Below, piece by piece: positions 16,997 through 26,878 of a DNA stretch of 64,000 nt. The notes below the pieces were generated by a model that saw nothing but the letters and a program-made list of their open reading frames with translations, was not told where the DNA came from and did not search any database. The first letter of the stretch is position 1. Each line of letters opens with the position of its first letter. Source of the stretch: Nematocida ironsii (taxonomy: Eukaryota > Microsporidia); NCBI GenBank assembly GCA_001642415.1, contig LTDK01000156.1, positions 1 through 64,000 of the forward strand, read 5' to 3'. The translations under genes were made by a program, and so were the position numbers.

Positions 16997-17869
16997 TTAG
17001 TATCTAGAAGTATATTGATTAATCAATACATCTTTCTCTTTAAACTTATCAACTACATACTCTGCATTCTTTATACTTTCTGTGATTCTCTCTGCCTCTA
17101 TAATTACCTTGAATACCCCAGGCAATCTTTGTGTAACGCACTTTATATATGAAGGGGGATTCTGCTTCTTTCCATTTACTAGATATACCATTGTCACATT
17201 CAGAATTGTAGTAAATGGTGGGTTTGGCAGTATATTTACACATAAATTGTATCCTTTAGTTCTCGGATAGAGCACGTTCTGAAGAACTGGTAGAGATTTA
17301 GATATTGAAAAGTCTGCAGATTTTTTCTGCTTTTTTTCTGTGTATCTACTTCCTTCTGGATATATAACTAAAGACACCCCATTTTTTTGGTGCTTACACC
17401 ATTTTTTAATTCTTTCACAGTCCTTTTTCCAGACTCTCTTAACAAATAAATAATCTGACAGATACATTCCCCATCCAATAATAGGAATCCATCGTAATGC
17501 ACTCTTCCCAACAAACCTACTGTCCTTTCCTAGCTGGTTTGATAAAATAGTTAGAATTGCCCCATCAAATGCACATATGTGATTGCTTACTATTAAAATT
17601 GAGCTGCTCTTATTGTTTAATTCACTCAGCAGTGTAGGATTCGTGTATATCATTTGAATTGCATTTCTATTTCCTATCTTTATCAGAAACAGACAAACAC
17701 TTGCCATGTGCCGATTGTACAGATTCATTATATGCACAATTGGCTTTTTATTAATTATTGCAATGGGGAAAGTAATCAGCTGAATAATAAGTAATACTCC
17801 AAGTAGAAATATTAAATATAAAGACAACACCGATTTATACGCCGTATATAAATACCCATGCACTTCCAT
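16997..17869 (-). CDS. 1-acyl-sn-glycerol-3-phosphate acyltransferase (AGPAT3/4/5 type)
   Basis: A PlsC-family enzyme of 290 residues that would make phosphatidic acid from lysophosphatidic acid at the ER. The catalytic HX4D motif is NHICAFD with His97 and Asp102. The second motif YPEGSRYTEKK at 170-180 and the LPVLQNVLYPRTKGY segment mark the AGPAT3/4/5 branch. An N-terminal membrane segment lies at about 16-38. The substitution of polar residues inside the HX4D motif is unusual, but both catalytic residues are present. Confidence 0.9.
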   Translation of the reverse strand: MEVHGYLYTAYKSVLSLYLIFLLGVLLIIQLITFPIAIINKKPIVHIMNLYNRHMASVCLFLIKIGNRNAIQMIYTNPTLLSELNNKSSSILIVSNHICAFDGAILTILSNQLGKDSRFVGKSALRWIPIIGWGMYLSDYLFVKRVWKKDCERIKKWCKHQKNGVSLVIYPEGSRYTEKKQKKSADFSISKSLPVLQNVLYPRTKGYNLCVNILPNPPFTTILNVTMVYLVNGKKQNPPSYIKCVTQRLPGVFKVIIEAERITESIKNAEYVVDKFKEKDVLINQYTSRY

Positions 17870-18182
17870 TTTACTATAAAACTAAAAGCAAAGAATAAAT
17901 TCTTGGATTATTATTAAATGAAAAGCACTGAAGTGCAGAATAAACAATAGAGTACAACAAAAAGTAGAAATTTATAAATTTAAACAAAATAGAAAAATAA
18001 CAAATACTATACTGCTCAGAAAGTATAGAACATATTTTATTTAAAATTGATTATAATATACAGTGATTTAGGACATAAATCATTGTGTGGCATAACCCAA
18101 AACAAAGTAACAAACATTGGAGACTGTGTTTGTTTGTGTATGTGATGACAGAGTATAAAGCCACAACTCAAACAATAACTTT
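17870..18182. promoter_or_regulatory. Divergent intergenic region with a small hairpin
   Basis: 313 bp between divergent genes. An inverted repeat TGATTTA...TAAATCA with a 5-nt loop lies at 18064-18082, about 100 nt before the start of the next gene. The last 60 bp are less AT-rich. No gene is seen. Confidence 0.4.
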
Positions 18183-20090
18183 ATGTTAGCGCTTAGAGAA
18201 GAGAAAGAGACTAATGAACCAACTAAGACAGAAACCAGGTCAATTGAAAAAACCAAGCCTACTGATAGTACTTTAGGCAGAAAAGAGACTGATACACCGT
18301 GCACCACACCTAGTGATGCATTTATATTGGAAATGCCCGACACAGTTCTGGACTATTCAGAAATAGCATATTCCGGAGAGGATGTGTCTGATGAAGCGCC
18401 TGCTTCTCGCCCAAAAACCACTTGGGAGGAATACCAGCGAAAGAATGCGAGTTTAATGGAGGAGGCTGCTAAAATGTGCACAGCCAATGCGCAAAGTGCA
18501 CATAATAAATCTCCATTAGAAAGCGCATATGAAATCGAAGGAAGTGCTCCAGATGAAGAGACTATTGAACTAGATGAGGAGAGTGCAGAGCAAAGTGAAG
18601 AATTAGAACTAGAAGATGAAGATTTAGAGGAAATAAAAGAAGTTCCAGAAGCGGATATATGCGAAATGGATACCCTATTGAAAGAAGATCAAATTGAAGA
18701 AGAAAAACTTTCAGATAATGATATCTCTAATATTTTAGAGCAATCCAGCGAACCAGTGGATTTAATACACACAGAAGAGACGTGTATACAAAATGAAACA
18801 TATGAAGAGCTTTTGGTTGTTCCTAAGGATGCCTCTGATGATGAAAACCCAGTATTTGTTTCTTTAGAAGAAGAGTCCGATGACCTAGTATACTCTCCGG
18901 AGCCTGTGAATTATGCGCCTGCCAGCACTAATTCTACTACTAGCGTAAAAGAAGCTCAAGAAAAAAACAAACCAGAAAAACTAGAAAAAGATATTTCTTT
19001 AAATACAGAAGATAGTTTATATATTTCAGCCACACAACAGGATACAAAAGTAGAAACTGAGGATATTTTAGATGATCATTCCAAAAAATTCAGCAACTCT
19101 GTGCAAGCACAGAAGACTCTTAAAACAATAACCACTGGAACACTATCTGCGCCTTGTTCAAGGGATGTATTCGAGGAAACCATTAAAGCAGATAAAGAAC
19201 GATCTAGAAAGCTCCCTCATACTGTAGACATGCCTACATTAGATAAAAATGAACAGGCTGCAGCACAATTATCTGTCACTCTCCCCGAACAGATAAACGC
19301 TCAAAGCATACCAGCAGAGAAAGCAGAATGTGTTTCTTCCGAGCTTACAAAAACAAAAGAGGAAATACTTACAGTACCAGCCGAAAAAACTTCTCTTTTT
19401 GAAAGACTGCTTACAATTACACAAGCAGCATGCCTGCTTCCTCTTTTGTTCTTGCAGTTGTCTTCCTTGCAGGGATACGGCGTGCGCCTAAACCATATAA
19501 TTCGGTCTTACTTCTCTGCAGACAGCGAGTCACTGCTTTCCATATGCATCTCACTAATACCCATTATAATGTCTCTGGGGCTATCCACTCGTGCTCTTAT
19601 TAATGCATTTATAGTAGTACCTGTAGTAAAGAAGGTGGAAAAGAAAGAGTCATTTGCAGACATTAAAGTCAAGGGCTTCTACTTAATAGATCTCATGCAA
19701 ATCTCTCTCCTTCTTCCCTTTTCATTTGGTATGGCCAGGCCTTTTGTTTTCGAATTCTTTAAAAAGCCAGAAAGAGGATGGATGCTTGGCAAGTTAGTGT
19801 GCGAACTTTTATATGTCTTATTCATTATTTCAGTTGTACAACACGCATACAGCGCTTGGAACAAGGTCGTCATATCAAAATATTCTGCATCCTCTGTTGT
19901 TCTTACGTGCTTACCTAGAGTATGGACATGCGCCTCATCTATTCTTCAAGTATTCTTCTTTAGGTACATACTAGACACATCTCTGGAAATTGCAATGGAT
20001 CACAGCAAACTTCTTGATCTAATTTTTGCAACAATTGACAATGCATACACTGTGCTAGAAAAAGTATTGCCACATACAGTTCTGCATTAA
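18183..20090 (+). CDS. Large acidic protein with C-terminal membrane domain, unknown
   Basis: A protein of 635 residues. Residues 1 to about 415 are low-complexity and strongly acidic, rich in Glu, Asp, Ser and Thr with several EEE/DEE runs, and probably disordered. The C-terminal 210 residues hold about five hydrophobic segments, roughly at 427-447, 465-490, 516-540, 550-575 and 585-610. No signal peptide is seen, so the acidic part probably faces the cytosol. I recognise no family; it may be specific to the lineage. It converges with the CDC20/CDH1 gene, 210 nt away. Confidence 0.75.
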   Translation: MLALREEKETNEPTKTETRSIEKTKPTDSTLGRKETDTPCTTPSDAFILEMPDTVLDYSEIAYSGEDVSDEAPASRPKTTWEEYQRKNASLMEEAAKMCTANAQSAHNKSPLESAYEIEGSAPDEETIELDEESAEQSEELELEDEDLEEIKEVPEADICEMDTLLKEDQIEEEKLSDNDISNILEQSSEPVDLIHTEETCIQNETYEELLVVPKDASDDENPVFVSLEEESDDLVYSPEPVNYAPASTNSTTSVKEAQEKNKPEKLEKDISLNTEDSLYISATQQDTKVETEDILDDHSKKFSNSVQAQKTLKTITTGTLSAPCSRDVFEETIKADKERSRKLPHTVDMPTLDKNEQAAAQLSVTLPEQINAQSIPAEKAECVSSELTKTKEEILTVPAEKTSLFERLLTITQAACLLPLLFLQLSSLQGYGVRLNHIIRSYFSADSESLLSICISLIPIIMSLGLSTRALINAFIVVPVVKKVEKKESFADIKVKGFYLIDLMQISLLLPFSFGMARPFVFEFFKKPERGWMLGKLVCELLYVLFIISVVQHAYSAWNKVVISKYSASSVVLTCLPRVWTCASSILQVFFFRYILDTSLEIAMDHSKLLDLIFATIDNAYTVLEKVLPHTVLH

Positions 20091-20300
20091 ACAAAGACAA
20101 GTTGAAAAGATGCTCCCTTTTGCTAGATAAACACATAATAAACTCATCTTAATATTTACTTTCTTGATTTTATCCTATTCTGAGGCAAGTTAATTTAATA
20201 TCTCACTCTGGTATACACTATTATAGAATGCTGGTGGGCCTAATGAGGGTTTAGAAGTACATTGTATAGATGTTTAAATTAGTCTTTTATGAACAGACAT

Positions 20301-21458
20301 CTACCTGAATGCAATTGTATCTAAAACAGACTCTCTCTTAGCGGCTTTATTATCAAATAGATTCCAAAAGTTAAGATTTTCATCTGCCCCACAGGTAGCC
20401 AGCACTTCTCCATCTGGTGACATTGCACTGAATAGCACTCTTCCTGTATGCCCATTCATATTTCCTACTTTTCTCATACTACAGTACTTCCACACTGACA
20501 CAGTATTATCTGAGAAACCATGTGTTGTAATAAGCTCTTTATATCTTTCACTAAAAACAATACTGCACACCTGCGAACCGCTGTCTGTGCTATTAAGGCA
20601 TATTCCCTTATCTACATCCCAGGTTCGGATTGTTCTGTCTGATGTACCTCCTCCTGTAGAGAGTATTCCTTTCTTCCACGGGCACCACCCAACTGCCCTA
20701 ACTGCTGCTGTGTGATCTGTTAGCTTTAGTCTGGGTCTATCATATCCAGACCTCCACACGCATACATTATTGTCATTCGCACCACTTGCTAGATACACTC
20801 CATCCGCATCCCATTTAAGACCGCACACCTCCTGTGTATGGTGTAAAAAACTTGACACATGCTCTGCGCTGCGAATGTCATAATTGAATATGTTCCCATC
20901 TCTTCCACCAGTACTAACTATTTTATTGCCCCATGAAATAGAAGCCACCCGCACTCCCCTGCCAGGCAGACTGCAAACCGGCTTTCCTGCCACTACATCT
21001 AGAACAGAAGCCCTTCCATCTGACATTCCATACGCTAGCAAGCCTTCTTGTGAAAAAGAAACAGATGAGATATGGTGATCATCAGGCGCATCAACAACAT
21101 GTGAAACTGACTTATTTGAAGCATTCCATAAATACAGCTGCTCACTCAATCCTAGAGATATGAGATTGTCTTTGCTCCAATCCAGCAGATTCAGATAGTA
21201 GTCATTTAGAATAGAAGGCGCATCTAACACTCGAAACGGACTAGTGGGAAGAGGCCTTTTACTCATTCTATCTATTCTAGACTCGATTTTCAAAGGACCG
21301 CTATATGCCGTTCCTAGGGAAAACCCCAATGTCCGCTTCTTCTGCTCTATCCCATATCGCTCTTTAATATTCTTTCTCTTCTTTATTCTTTCATATCTCG
21401 GCTCTATTAATCCCTCAAAGGATATGTCCCACAGATCATCTAGACCAGAATGACCCAT
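20301..21458 (-). CDS. CDC20: APC/C activator, Cdc20/Cdh1 family
   Basis: A WD40 protein of 385 residues with the family signature PFRVLDAPSILNDYYLNLLDWS just before the propeller, then repeats such as HTQEVCGLKWDADGVYLASGANDNNVCVW and HTAAVRAVGWCPW...GGGTSDRTIRTW. It activates the anaphase-promoting complex and presents substrates. The C-terminus ends in Phe-Arg instead of the usual Ile-Arg tail. The N-terminal region is short (about 75 residues) and I see no clear C-box. Sequence does not let me choose firmly between Cdc20 and Cdh1. Confidence 0.88.
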   Translation of the reverse strand: MGHSGLDDLWDISFEGLIEPRYERIKKRKNIKERYGIEQKKRTLGFSLGTAYSGPLKIESRIDRMSKRPLPTSPFRVLDAPSILNDYYLNLLDWSKDNLISLGLSEQLYLWNASNKSVSHVVDAPDDHHISSVSFSQEGLLAYGMSDGRASVLDVVAGKPVCSLPGRGVRVASISWGNKIVSTGGRDGNIFNYDIRSAEHVSSFLHHTQEVCGLKWDADGVYLASGANDNNVCVWRSGYDRPRLKLTDHTAAVRAVGWCPWKKGILSTGGGTSDRTIRTWDVDKGICLNSTDSGSQVCSIVFSERYKELITTHGFSDNTVSVWKYCSMRKVGNMNGHTGRVLFSAMSPDGEVLATCGADENLNFWNLFDNKAAKRESVLDTIAFR

Positions 21459-22003
21459 TTCTATTTTTAATAAAAATAAACAATTTTATATTGTAGCAGG
21501 AATACACAATTCTTATTTTTATACACTGAGTGTGAATTCATTTTAGAAATAACTGGAAACCCCACAACTACTATAGAAACAGACCAAAATAGTAGCCAGA
21601 TTAATATACTAAAGAATCCGATATAACTCGAAATGAAATTATCTATATAAGTTTTGGAGCATAGAAAATAGTATAAAAAGAAAAATTCATTGAATATACT
21701 ACATTATTGTGTAGCAAATACAATTTAAAATAGAACATTATGGGTTATAGAAATGTGTATACTAATATTGCTTAACAGAAATTTATTTAATGCATTGATC
21801 CACTGTTCTTATTATAAGTAATCGAAGTATTTTGCTTATGAGGTGTTTATAATTAATACTACAGTTTATATAGGCACATGTACTTTATTTTTAACATCTT
21901 TAATTTGGTTTAATCCCAGTCACATAATCCAAAAATCATCTATCTTCTTATTTCATGTCTTTAATTTTTATATGCTTTTCTGTGTAAGAATATCGCGCAG
22001 TGT
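21459..22003. other. AT-rich intergenic region
   Basis: 545 bp between the CDC20/CDH1 start and the 3' end of the integrase-like gene. It is AT-rich, with a weak CCCGAAAT-like word (AACTCGAAAT, about 21625). A plus-strand frame from 21843 overlaps the integrase gene and looks like a shadow. No terminal repeat or other retroelement part is seen. Confidence 0.4.
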
Positions 22004-23254
22004 TTACAATTTCATCTTGTTTGATGATACAAATCCCTTCTTATATTTTTCCACAGAATCATTAACTTCTGCCCATTTGCTTGGATCCAGCGCGGATTTT
22101 GGTGACATTCCAATTGTTCTGTGTTTAGATTGGTTATATTTCTCAATTACACTATCTAGCTTTGTGTTTAATGCACCGCTTGTCTTATTTAAAGAATTCC
22201 TCAGTGTTAAAATTAAGCGCTTGATCCTTCCTGTGTCTTCTTTGTAATATGTTTGTTTGTAATAAATTGCTATTTTATTTCTAAATGCCCATTCTTTTAT
22301 TTTAGCATTACTGAATTCTTGACTTTGCCCAGCAAAAATCCTTCGAAAAGGAAATTTCTTAAAAACTTGAATAATCTTTACTAGTATGCTATTTGCATTT
22401 ATTGATTCAAGCTCAAACCCAAATGCCAGTCGGCTATAGTAATCCATCATTATTAATACATATGTGTTCTGGTAAGTCATTAAATCCATTCCCATTATTT
22501 CTCCAGGTTCTGTGGTATCAATATATAACTTGCGCTCAAATAACTTAGTACCTCTTTCTGCCCTCGCCTTAGACGTTTCCAGTGTTTTTCTTGGTTTTTT
22601 TATTGCAGTTTTTTTGTCTAGAGTGCGGCATGCTCTGTAAAGAGCCTCTTGTGCTTTTCTGATATTTCCATCCACTAATTCCCATGCCTCTCTAGCTTTG
22701 CTGGGATAAAGAATCTGATTGTTTTTAAACTCTAATTTTACTTGGTCATATGTAAATTTATGCATATGTACATGCCAATTAAATACACTTGCCCATGTAA
22801 TATACTGTTTATTGCCCATTGGCTTGTAGTCCACCAACTTAGGCGCATCAGTTAGTGTATTTTCTTTATTTTCTTCTATATACTCTAGCATTCTTTCTAT
22901 AAATGTTTCCCAGTCCTTCTTGCTCCACTTCTCTCTACTTTTTCCTATTCTAGAAATCTGCGAATCCGTCTCCTGCTGCAGTGATAACATAAATACCCCA
23001 GTGCGTCTGTTCATCTCATAGCACCACTCTCTGAGCTTGGAAAGGGCATTAAATGTCATCCATCCACCATGCATGTTCTCTAGCTGTAATATAGATTTCT
23101 CTACTGAGTTTCTTCCCTGTGTAAATACTATTTTCTTCATAACTCCTCGAATAACTGCTTGACACCCAGCACAATCTTCTTTACCGCCACAAAGTGTGTG
23201 GTAGAAGAGGTCTTTATCCCTTTCTATCTGATTTTGTTTGTATAAGACTGCCAT
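22004..23254 (-). CDS. Integrase-fold protein with degenerate DDE triad
   Basis: A protein of 416 residues from an ATG. Residues about 245-400 fit the retroviral-type integrase core: GMDLM...YVLIMMDYYSR, then AGQSQEFSN, then DTGRIKRLILTL and finally HRTIGMSPKSAL. The first catalytic Asp is present (Asp257). The second would be at 309, where there is Gly, and the Glu at 345, where there is Lys; the D-x51-D-x35-E spacing is kept. The N-terminal part has a Cys-rich stretch HTLCGGKEDCAGC that might bind zinc. No reverse transcriptase, gag or LTR lies nearby. The frame is intact, so this may be a domesticated, non-catalytic integrase. Confidence 0.75.
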   Translation of the reverse strand: MAVLYKQNQIERDKDLFYHTLCGGKEDCAGCQAVIRGVMKKIVFTQGRNSVEKSILQLENMHGGWMTFNALSKLREWCYEMNRRTGVFMLSLQQETDSQISRIGKSREKWSKKDWETFIERMLEYIEENKENTLTDAPKLVDYKPMGNKQYITWASVFNWHVHMHKFTYDQVKLEFKNNQILYPSKAREAWELVDGNIRKAQEALYRACRTLDKKTAIKKPRKTLETSKARAERGTKLFERKLYIDTTEPGEIMGMDLMTYQNTYVLIMMDYYSRLAFGFELESINANSILVKIIQVFKKFPFRRIFAGQSQEFSNAKIKEWAFRNKIAIYYKQTYYKEDTGRIKRLILTLRNSLNKTSGALNTKLDSVIEKYNQSKHRTIGMSPKSALDPSKWAEVNDSVEKYKKGFVSSNKMKL

Positions 23255-23904
23255 TCTAAATTTTAGTATTCCTTAAGTTCCAATCCAATATATAGTTTTG
23301 TACTAAATCAGATTGATTCAACCATGTTTATTGATATTGTATAAACTATCACATAGATCATATAACTCAAATATACCTATTTGCATGTTATATGACCAAA
23401 TTCAATTATTTCTACTAAATATAGTAAATGTATTATTTAATCGTCCAAGGTGTAATAATTCATTAGGAAACTTAAGTATTCATTCTGTTTAAATTTAAAT
23501 AAATTTCTAAATTAAATCCATTCATTTTATTTCCTTTACTGAAGAGTTTTATTCTAAAATAATTTAAAAATACAAAAATGCAAAAAATATTAAAACATAA
23601 AGCAATAGCAAATACTAAATAACTTAAAACTAAACAATAAAATATGAACAAACAGAAGCACACAAAACAGCACAGGCAATATATATACCACTAACATAGA
23701 AGCTATTTTAATTTTAAGTGTATTGAATATTATATAAATTTAATTTAATATTTATATATTACAGAACAATACTGAATGTGAATAGGAATATTTGCATCTA
23801 CACATAGTGAGTAGAACTATTTCTGGTGTGTAATGCTTTAAAGCAGATGTATATCTTAGAAATACAAGCATTTAATTGTTTTATTTTTTTATTATTTAAT
23901 ATAG
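23255..23904. promoter_or_regulatory. Divergent intergenic region, integrase-like/UFD2
   Basis: 650 bp, extremely AT-rich, between divergent genes. A hydrophobic frame of 63 residues inside it looks like noise from T-rich DNA. I see no repeat copy, no tRNA and no terminal repeat for the integrase-like gene. Confidence 0.4.
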
Positions 23905-26460
23905 ATGATGGAAGAGGTCTTGAGAAGTGTTGACGAGTATTCTGACGAATTAATCTTAGAGCTAATACAAGAAGAAGAAAGCATATCAGAGGTAATTAGC
24001 ATACTATGCGGAGTAATTAAAAGTATAAGTACCGAAGAAATTACTAGAACAATGGACCAGTTACAAATGCTATACAGGTACTTACTAATGGTGATAAGAG
24101 AGCCAGAGGTGTTTGATTTTGTAAACAGTGATATATATAGAACAGTAGAAATATTTTATTTGACCTGTGCGTATTATAAACTATCAATGCATTCTATTCT
24201 AAATATTAATGAGACTGGTGAGGAAATACTTACTGTGCTATTACATGGTGTGTATAAAAAGCCACAGGGTAAAAGCCCACAGTATAAATATAATACACTT
24301 CAAAAAATTGAAGAGGATTCATTCTATAATCTTGCAGTGCATGAAGATTTACTGAAAAATCCTATGACAAATAAAATATTAGAGAAGGAGAGCATGTGGG
24401 GGCTTGAGCCAGTATTAAGCGAGAATGAGTGGATATATAATCAGTGTAAGAACAGCACACTGTTTAACACCGATTCTTCGTATATTCTAAATTTATGTCC
24501 GGTATACTATACAGGAGAGCAAATAGGGATATACACAATGTATCCAGAGTTCTTTAATAAGACCAAGGAAGATATAAGAAAGGCAAGGCTAATATTGCAC
24601 AGGGTAATAGACCAGACTAACATCAGATTCTTTAATATTTTCAAAACACTAATAATGGCGAATAAGGATATAAAAAAGAATTTTATATCGTCCATATATA
24701 AAATATATGAAGAAAACACAGAAAGAGAAAAAACCCGGTACAAATTAACAGATGCCGAGACAGATGCAAAGATATTCACTATATCAAATCTGCTGAGCCG
24801 GCTTATCCAGCCAATATCGCATGACATTACCAAGATGCGAAGTATTCCTGCAGATGCACTGCAAAAATGCACGTATCTAAAAAACACAAGCTTTCCAGTT
24901 GCCAGCAGCACACCAAATACACCGCGGCATTACACCCAAATATCCTCACCAAGTAGCATTAACTTACAGAACAGTAGTCCTCCTAAGACAAATAGTACGT
25001 TTTTATCTGAGCTATTCTATGGAAAGCTGTTGTACAATAAGATATCCTATAATCACATATACACCAACTATAATACATATACAGAGGATATTTCTAGGAC
25101 AGAGCAGACACTAGCTGGCACACCAGATGATCATAGAATGAAGTATGTGCTGAGTATTTTAAAATCAGAGTTTGAGTACATCACGGCAATACTAAGCAGT
25201 GATGCCATGCAAGTAGAAGGGGTGGTTCTATTGTACATTGTTGCATTCCTTAATCACATGGCCCAAACTAGTAGGCTAACTGAAGTGCCTGTTTTCATAT
25301 TGGAGAATACAATTATATCGCTAGAGAGGCTTACTCGTATAAAGTTGGAAAGAAAACTTTCTGTAGATGAAATTAAAAAGGTGCACATGTTATGTGTGCA
25401 CGTTCTAAACCTACGCATTAACGTAAATTACAAACAAGAGGTAGTAAAGCTTATTCTGTCATACATAAACACAGCAGAATGTGAATATACGCCAGGGATT
25501 GTTTCGTCAATTATAGCGTATTTTATTGATGTGCAGGTGGAGATAAGAAACCAGTCAGAGCAGCTGCAGGAAAGAGGCCGGGCCTCTTGTATACTAGACT
25601 ATCTACTAAGCAACTACAAGGGAAAAGAGGAAATGAAAAAGATTTTGGAAGTATCAAATACTGCAGAAGACCACAAAGACACAAAGACTGTTTTCCTACT
25701 TCACATGCTTTCTTCATTGTTTGAAATGCAAGAGCGTGGGTTTGAAGAGCTAAGAAAAATACACACGGCAAAGAAAAATAATGACACAGCCGATACTATT
25801 GAAACTGCAATTGAACACTCTAATTCATATTTTTACATTGTGGATATAATAGACCGCATTATATTTACACTTATAGAAATATCACCCAAAGCTTTCTTGT
25901 CATCGCTGATACTAAGCAGGCTTGCATCTCTGCTGAATGCGTCTTTAATCACACTAACAAACAAGAAATCCTCGGAGCTAAAGCTAAAAGATCCAAAGAG
26001 CACATTTTCTCCAGTGAGTCTACTGGGGAACAGAATTAAAATGTATATAGCCTTAAAAACCATAGCATTTGTGCGGGCAGTGGCAGAAGATGAAGATATG
26101 TTTAAGCCAGACCTATTTAACAAAGCAATTGAAATATGCGATAGAAAGGGAGTGCTTACTCAGAGAGACAAAGCATACTCAATTCTGTTCATTAAGAGAG
26201 TTGCAAATCTGAAGGAACAAAGAATAGTCAGTTCAGTTGCATATCCAGATGAGTTTATTGATCCACTGACTTTTGGGCTAATGAAGGATCCTGTTATACT
26301 TAAAACCAGTAACACCCGTGTAGACCGATCTACAGCAGCAATGATACTAATGACAGATCCAACAGATCCATTTACTAGAGACCCACTCACAGAAGAAGAT
26401 GTAATAGAAGACAAGGAAATGTATCAAAAGATACAAGACTTCCTATCTAACAATTCTTAG
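23905..26460 (+). CDS. UFD2: Ubiquitin elongation factor E4 (UFD2)
   Basis: A protein of 851 residues with a C-terminal U-box at about 782-851: DEFIDPLTFGLMKDPVIL, then VDRSTAAMILM and DPFTRDPLTEEDV. The rest is helical, consistent with the Ufd2 core domain. E4 enzymes extend ubiquitin chains on substrates and work with Cdc48/p97. Two ATG codons are adjacent at the start. It is about 110 residues shorter than yeast Ufd2. Confidence 0.9.
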   Translation: MMEEVLRSVDEYSDELILELIQEEESISEVISILCGVIKSISTEEITRTMDQLQMLYRYLLMVIREPEVFDFVNSDIYRTVEIFYLTCAYYKLSMHSILNINETGEEILTVLLHGVYKKPQGKSPQYKYNTLQKIEEDSFYNLAVHEDLLKNPMTNKILEKESMWGLEPVLSENEWIYNQCKNSTLFNTDSSYILNLCPVYYTGEQIGIYTMYPEFFNKTKEDIRKARLILHRVIDQTNIRFFNIFKTLIMANKDIKKNFISSIYKIYEENTEREKTRYKLTDAETDAKIFTISNLLSRLIQPISHDITKMRSIPADALQKCTYLKNTSFPVASSTPNTPRHYTQISSPSSINLQNSSPPKTNSTFLSELFYGKLLYNKISYNHIYTNYNTYTEDISRTEQTLAGTPDDHRMKYVLSILKSEFEYITAILSSDAMQVEGVVLLYIVAFLNHMAQTSRLTEVPVFILENTIISLERLTRIKLERKLSVDEIKKVHMLCVHVLNLRINVNYKQEVVKLILSYINTAECEYTPGIVSSIIAYFIDVQVEIRNQSEQLQERGRASCILDYLLSNYKGKEEMKKILEVSNTAEDHKDTKTVFLLHMLSSLFEMQERGFEELRKIHTAKKNNDTADTIETAIEHSNSYFYIVDIIDRIIFTLIEISPKAFLSSLILSRLASLLNASLITLTNKKSSELKLKDPKSTFSPVSLLGNRIKMYIALKTIAFVRAVAEDEDMFKPDLFNKAIEICDRKGVLTQRDKAYSILFIKRVANLKEQRIVSSVAYPDEFIDPLTFGLMKDPVILKTSNTRVDRSTAAMILMTDPTDPFTRDPLTEEDVIEDKEMYQKIQDFLSNNS

Positions 26461-26878
26461 TATATGAATATAAAGGAATAAAGGGAATTTATATAATGTG
26501 AACTATGCATGATTTATTAAAAATAAATATTATTTATGCCTTACATATAACAATAAAAATGTATAATAGTTTGTACTAATACAGCGTATAAGACTGTGGT
26601 TTCTCTAGCACCCATCTATTCAAAATAAAAATAGAAGAACAACTCTGTATACATCCAGAAATACTTTACATTTGAAGTACTTAAAGATTTAAATTACTAA
26701 AGATAGTTAAGAGCAATTTCCACAAAAGACTGAATATCTTATGAATAACTGAAATAATCCAGTGCACCGTATAATTATTGGATATTTTGGAATATTTTAA
26801 CATTAAACTATTTTTCTTTCTAGACCAGTACAGAATACTTCTATTTATATAAATAATTTTAGCTAAATTTATACTCGT
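26461..26878. other. Intergenic region with dispersed repeat copy B
   Basis: 418 bp between UFD2 and the RPC37-like gene, both plus strand. It holds copy B of the dispersed repeat (26490-26549), 30 nt after the UFD2 stop codon, followed by AT-rich DNA. No gene is seen. Confidence 0.5.
26490..26549 (+). repeat. Dispersed intergenic repeat, copy B
   Basis: Matches copy A (601-660) closely: AATGTGAACTATGCATGA, TTTATTAAAAATAAATATT and ATTTATGCCTTACAT keep the same order and nearly the same spacing. It starts about 30 nt after the UFD2 stop codon. Confidence 0.65.

Noticed and set aside
22004..23254. Active LTR retrotransposon
   Set aside because: No RT, RNase H, protease, gag or LTR nearby, and two catalytic integrase residues are substituted.
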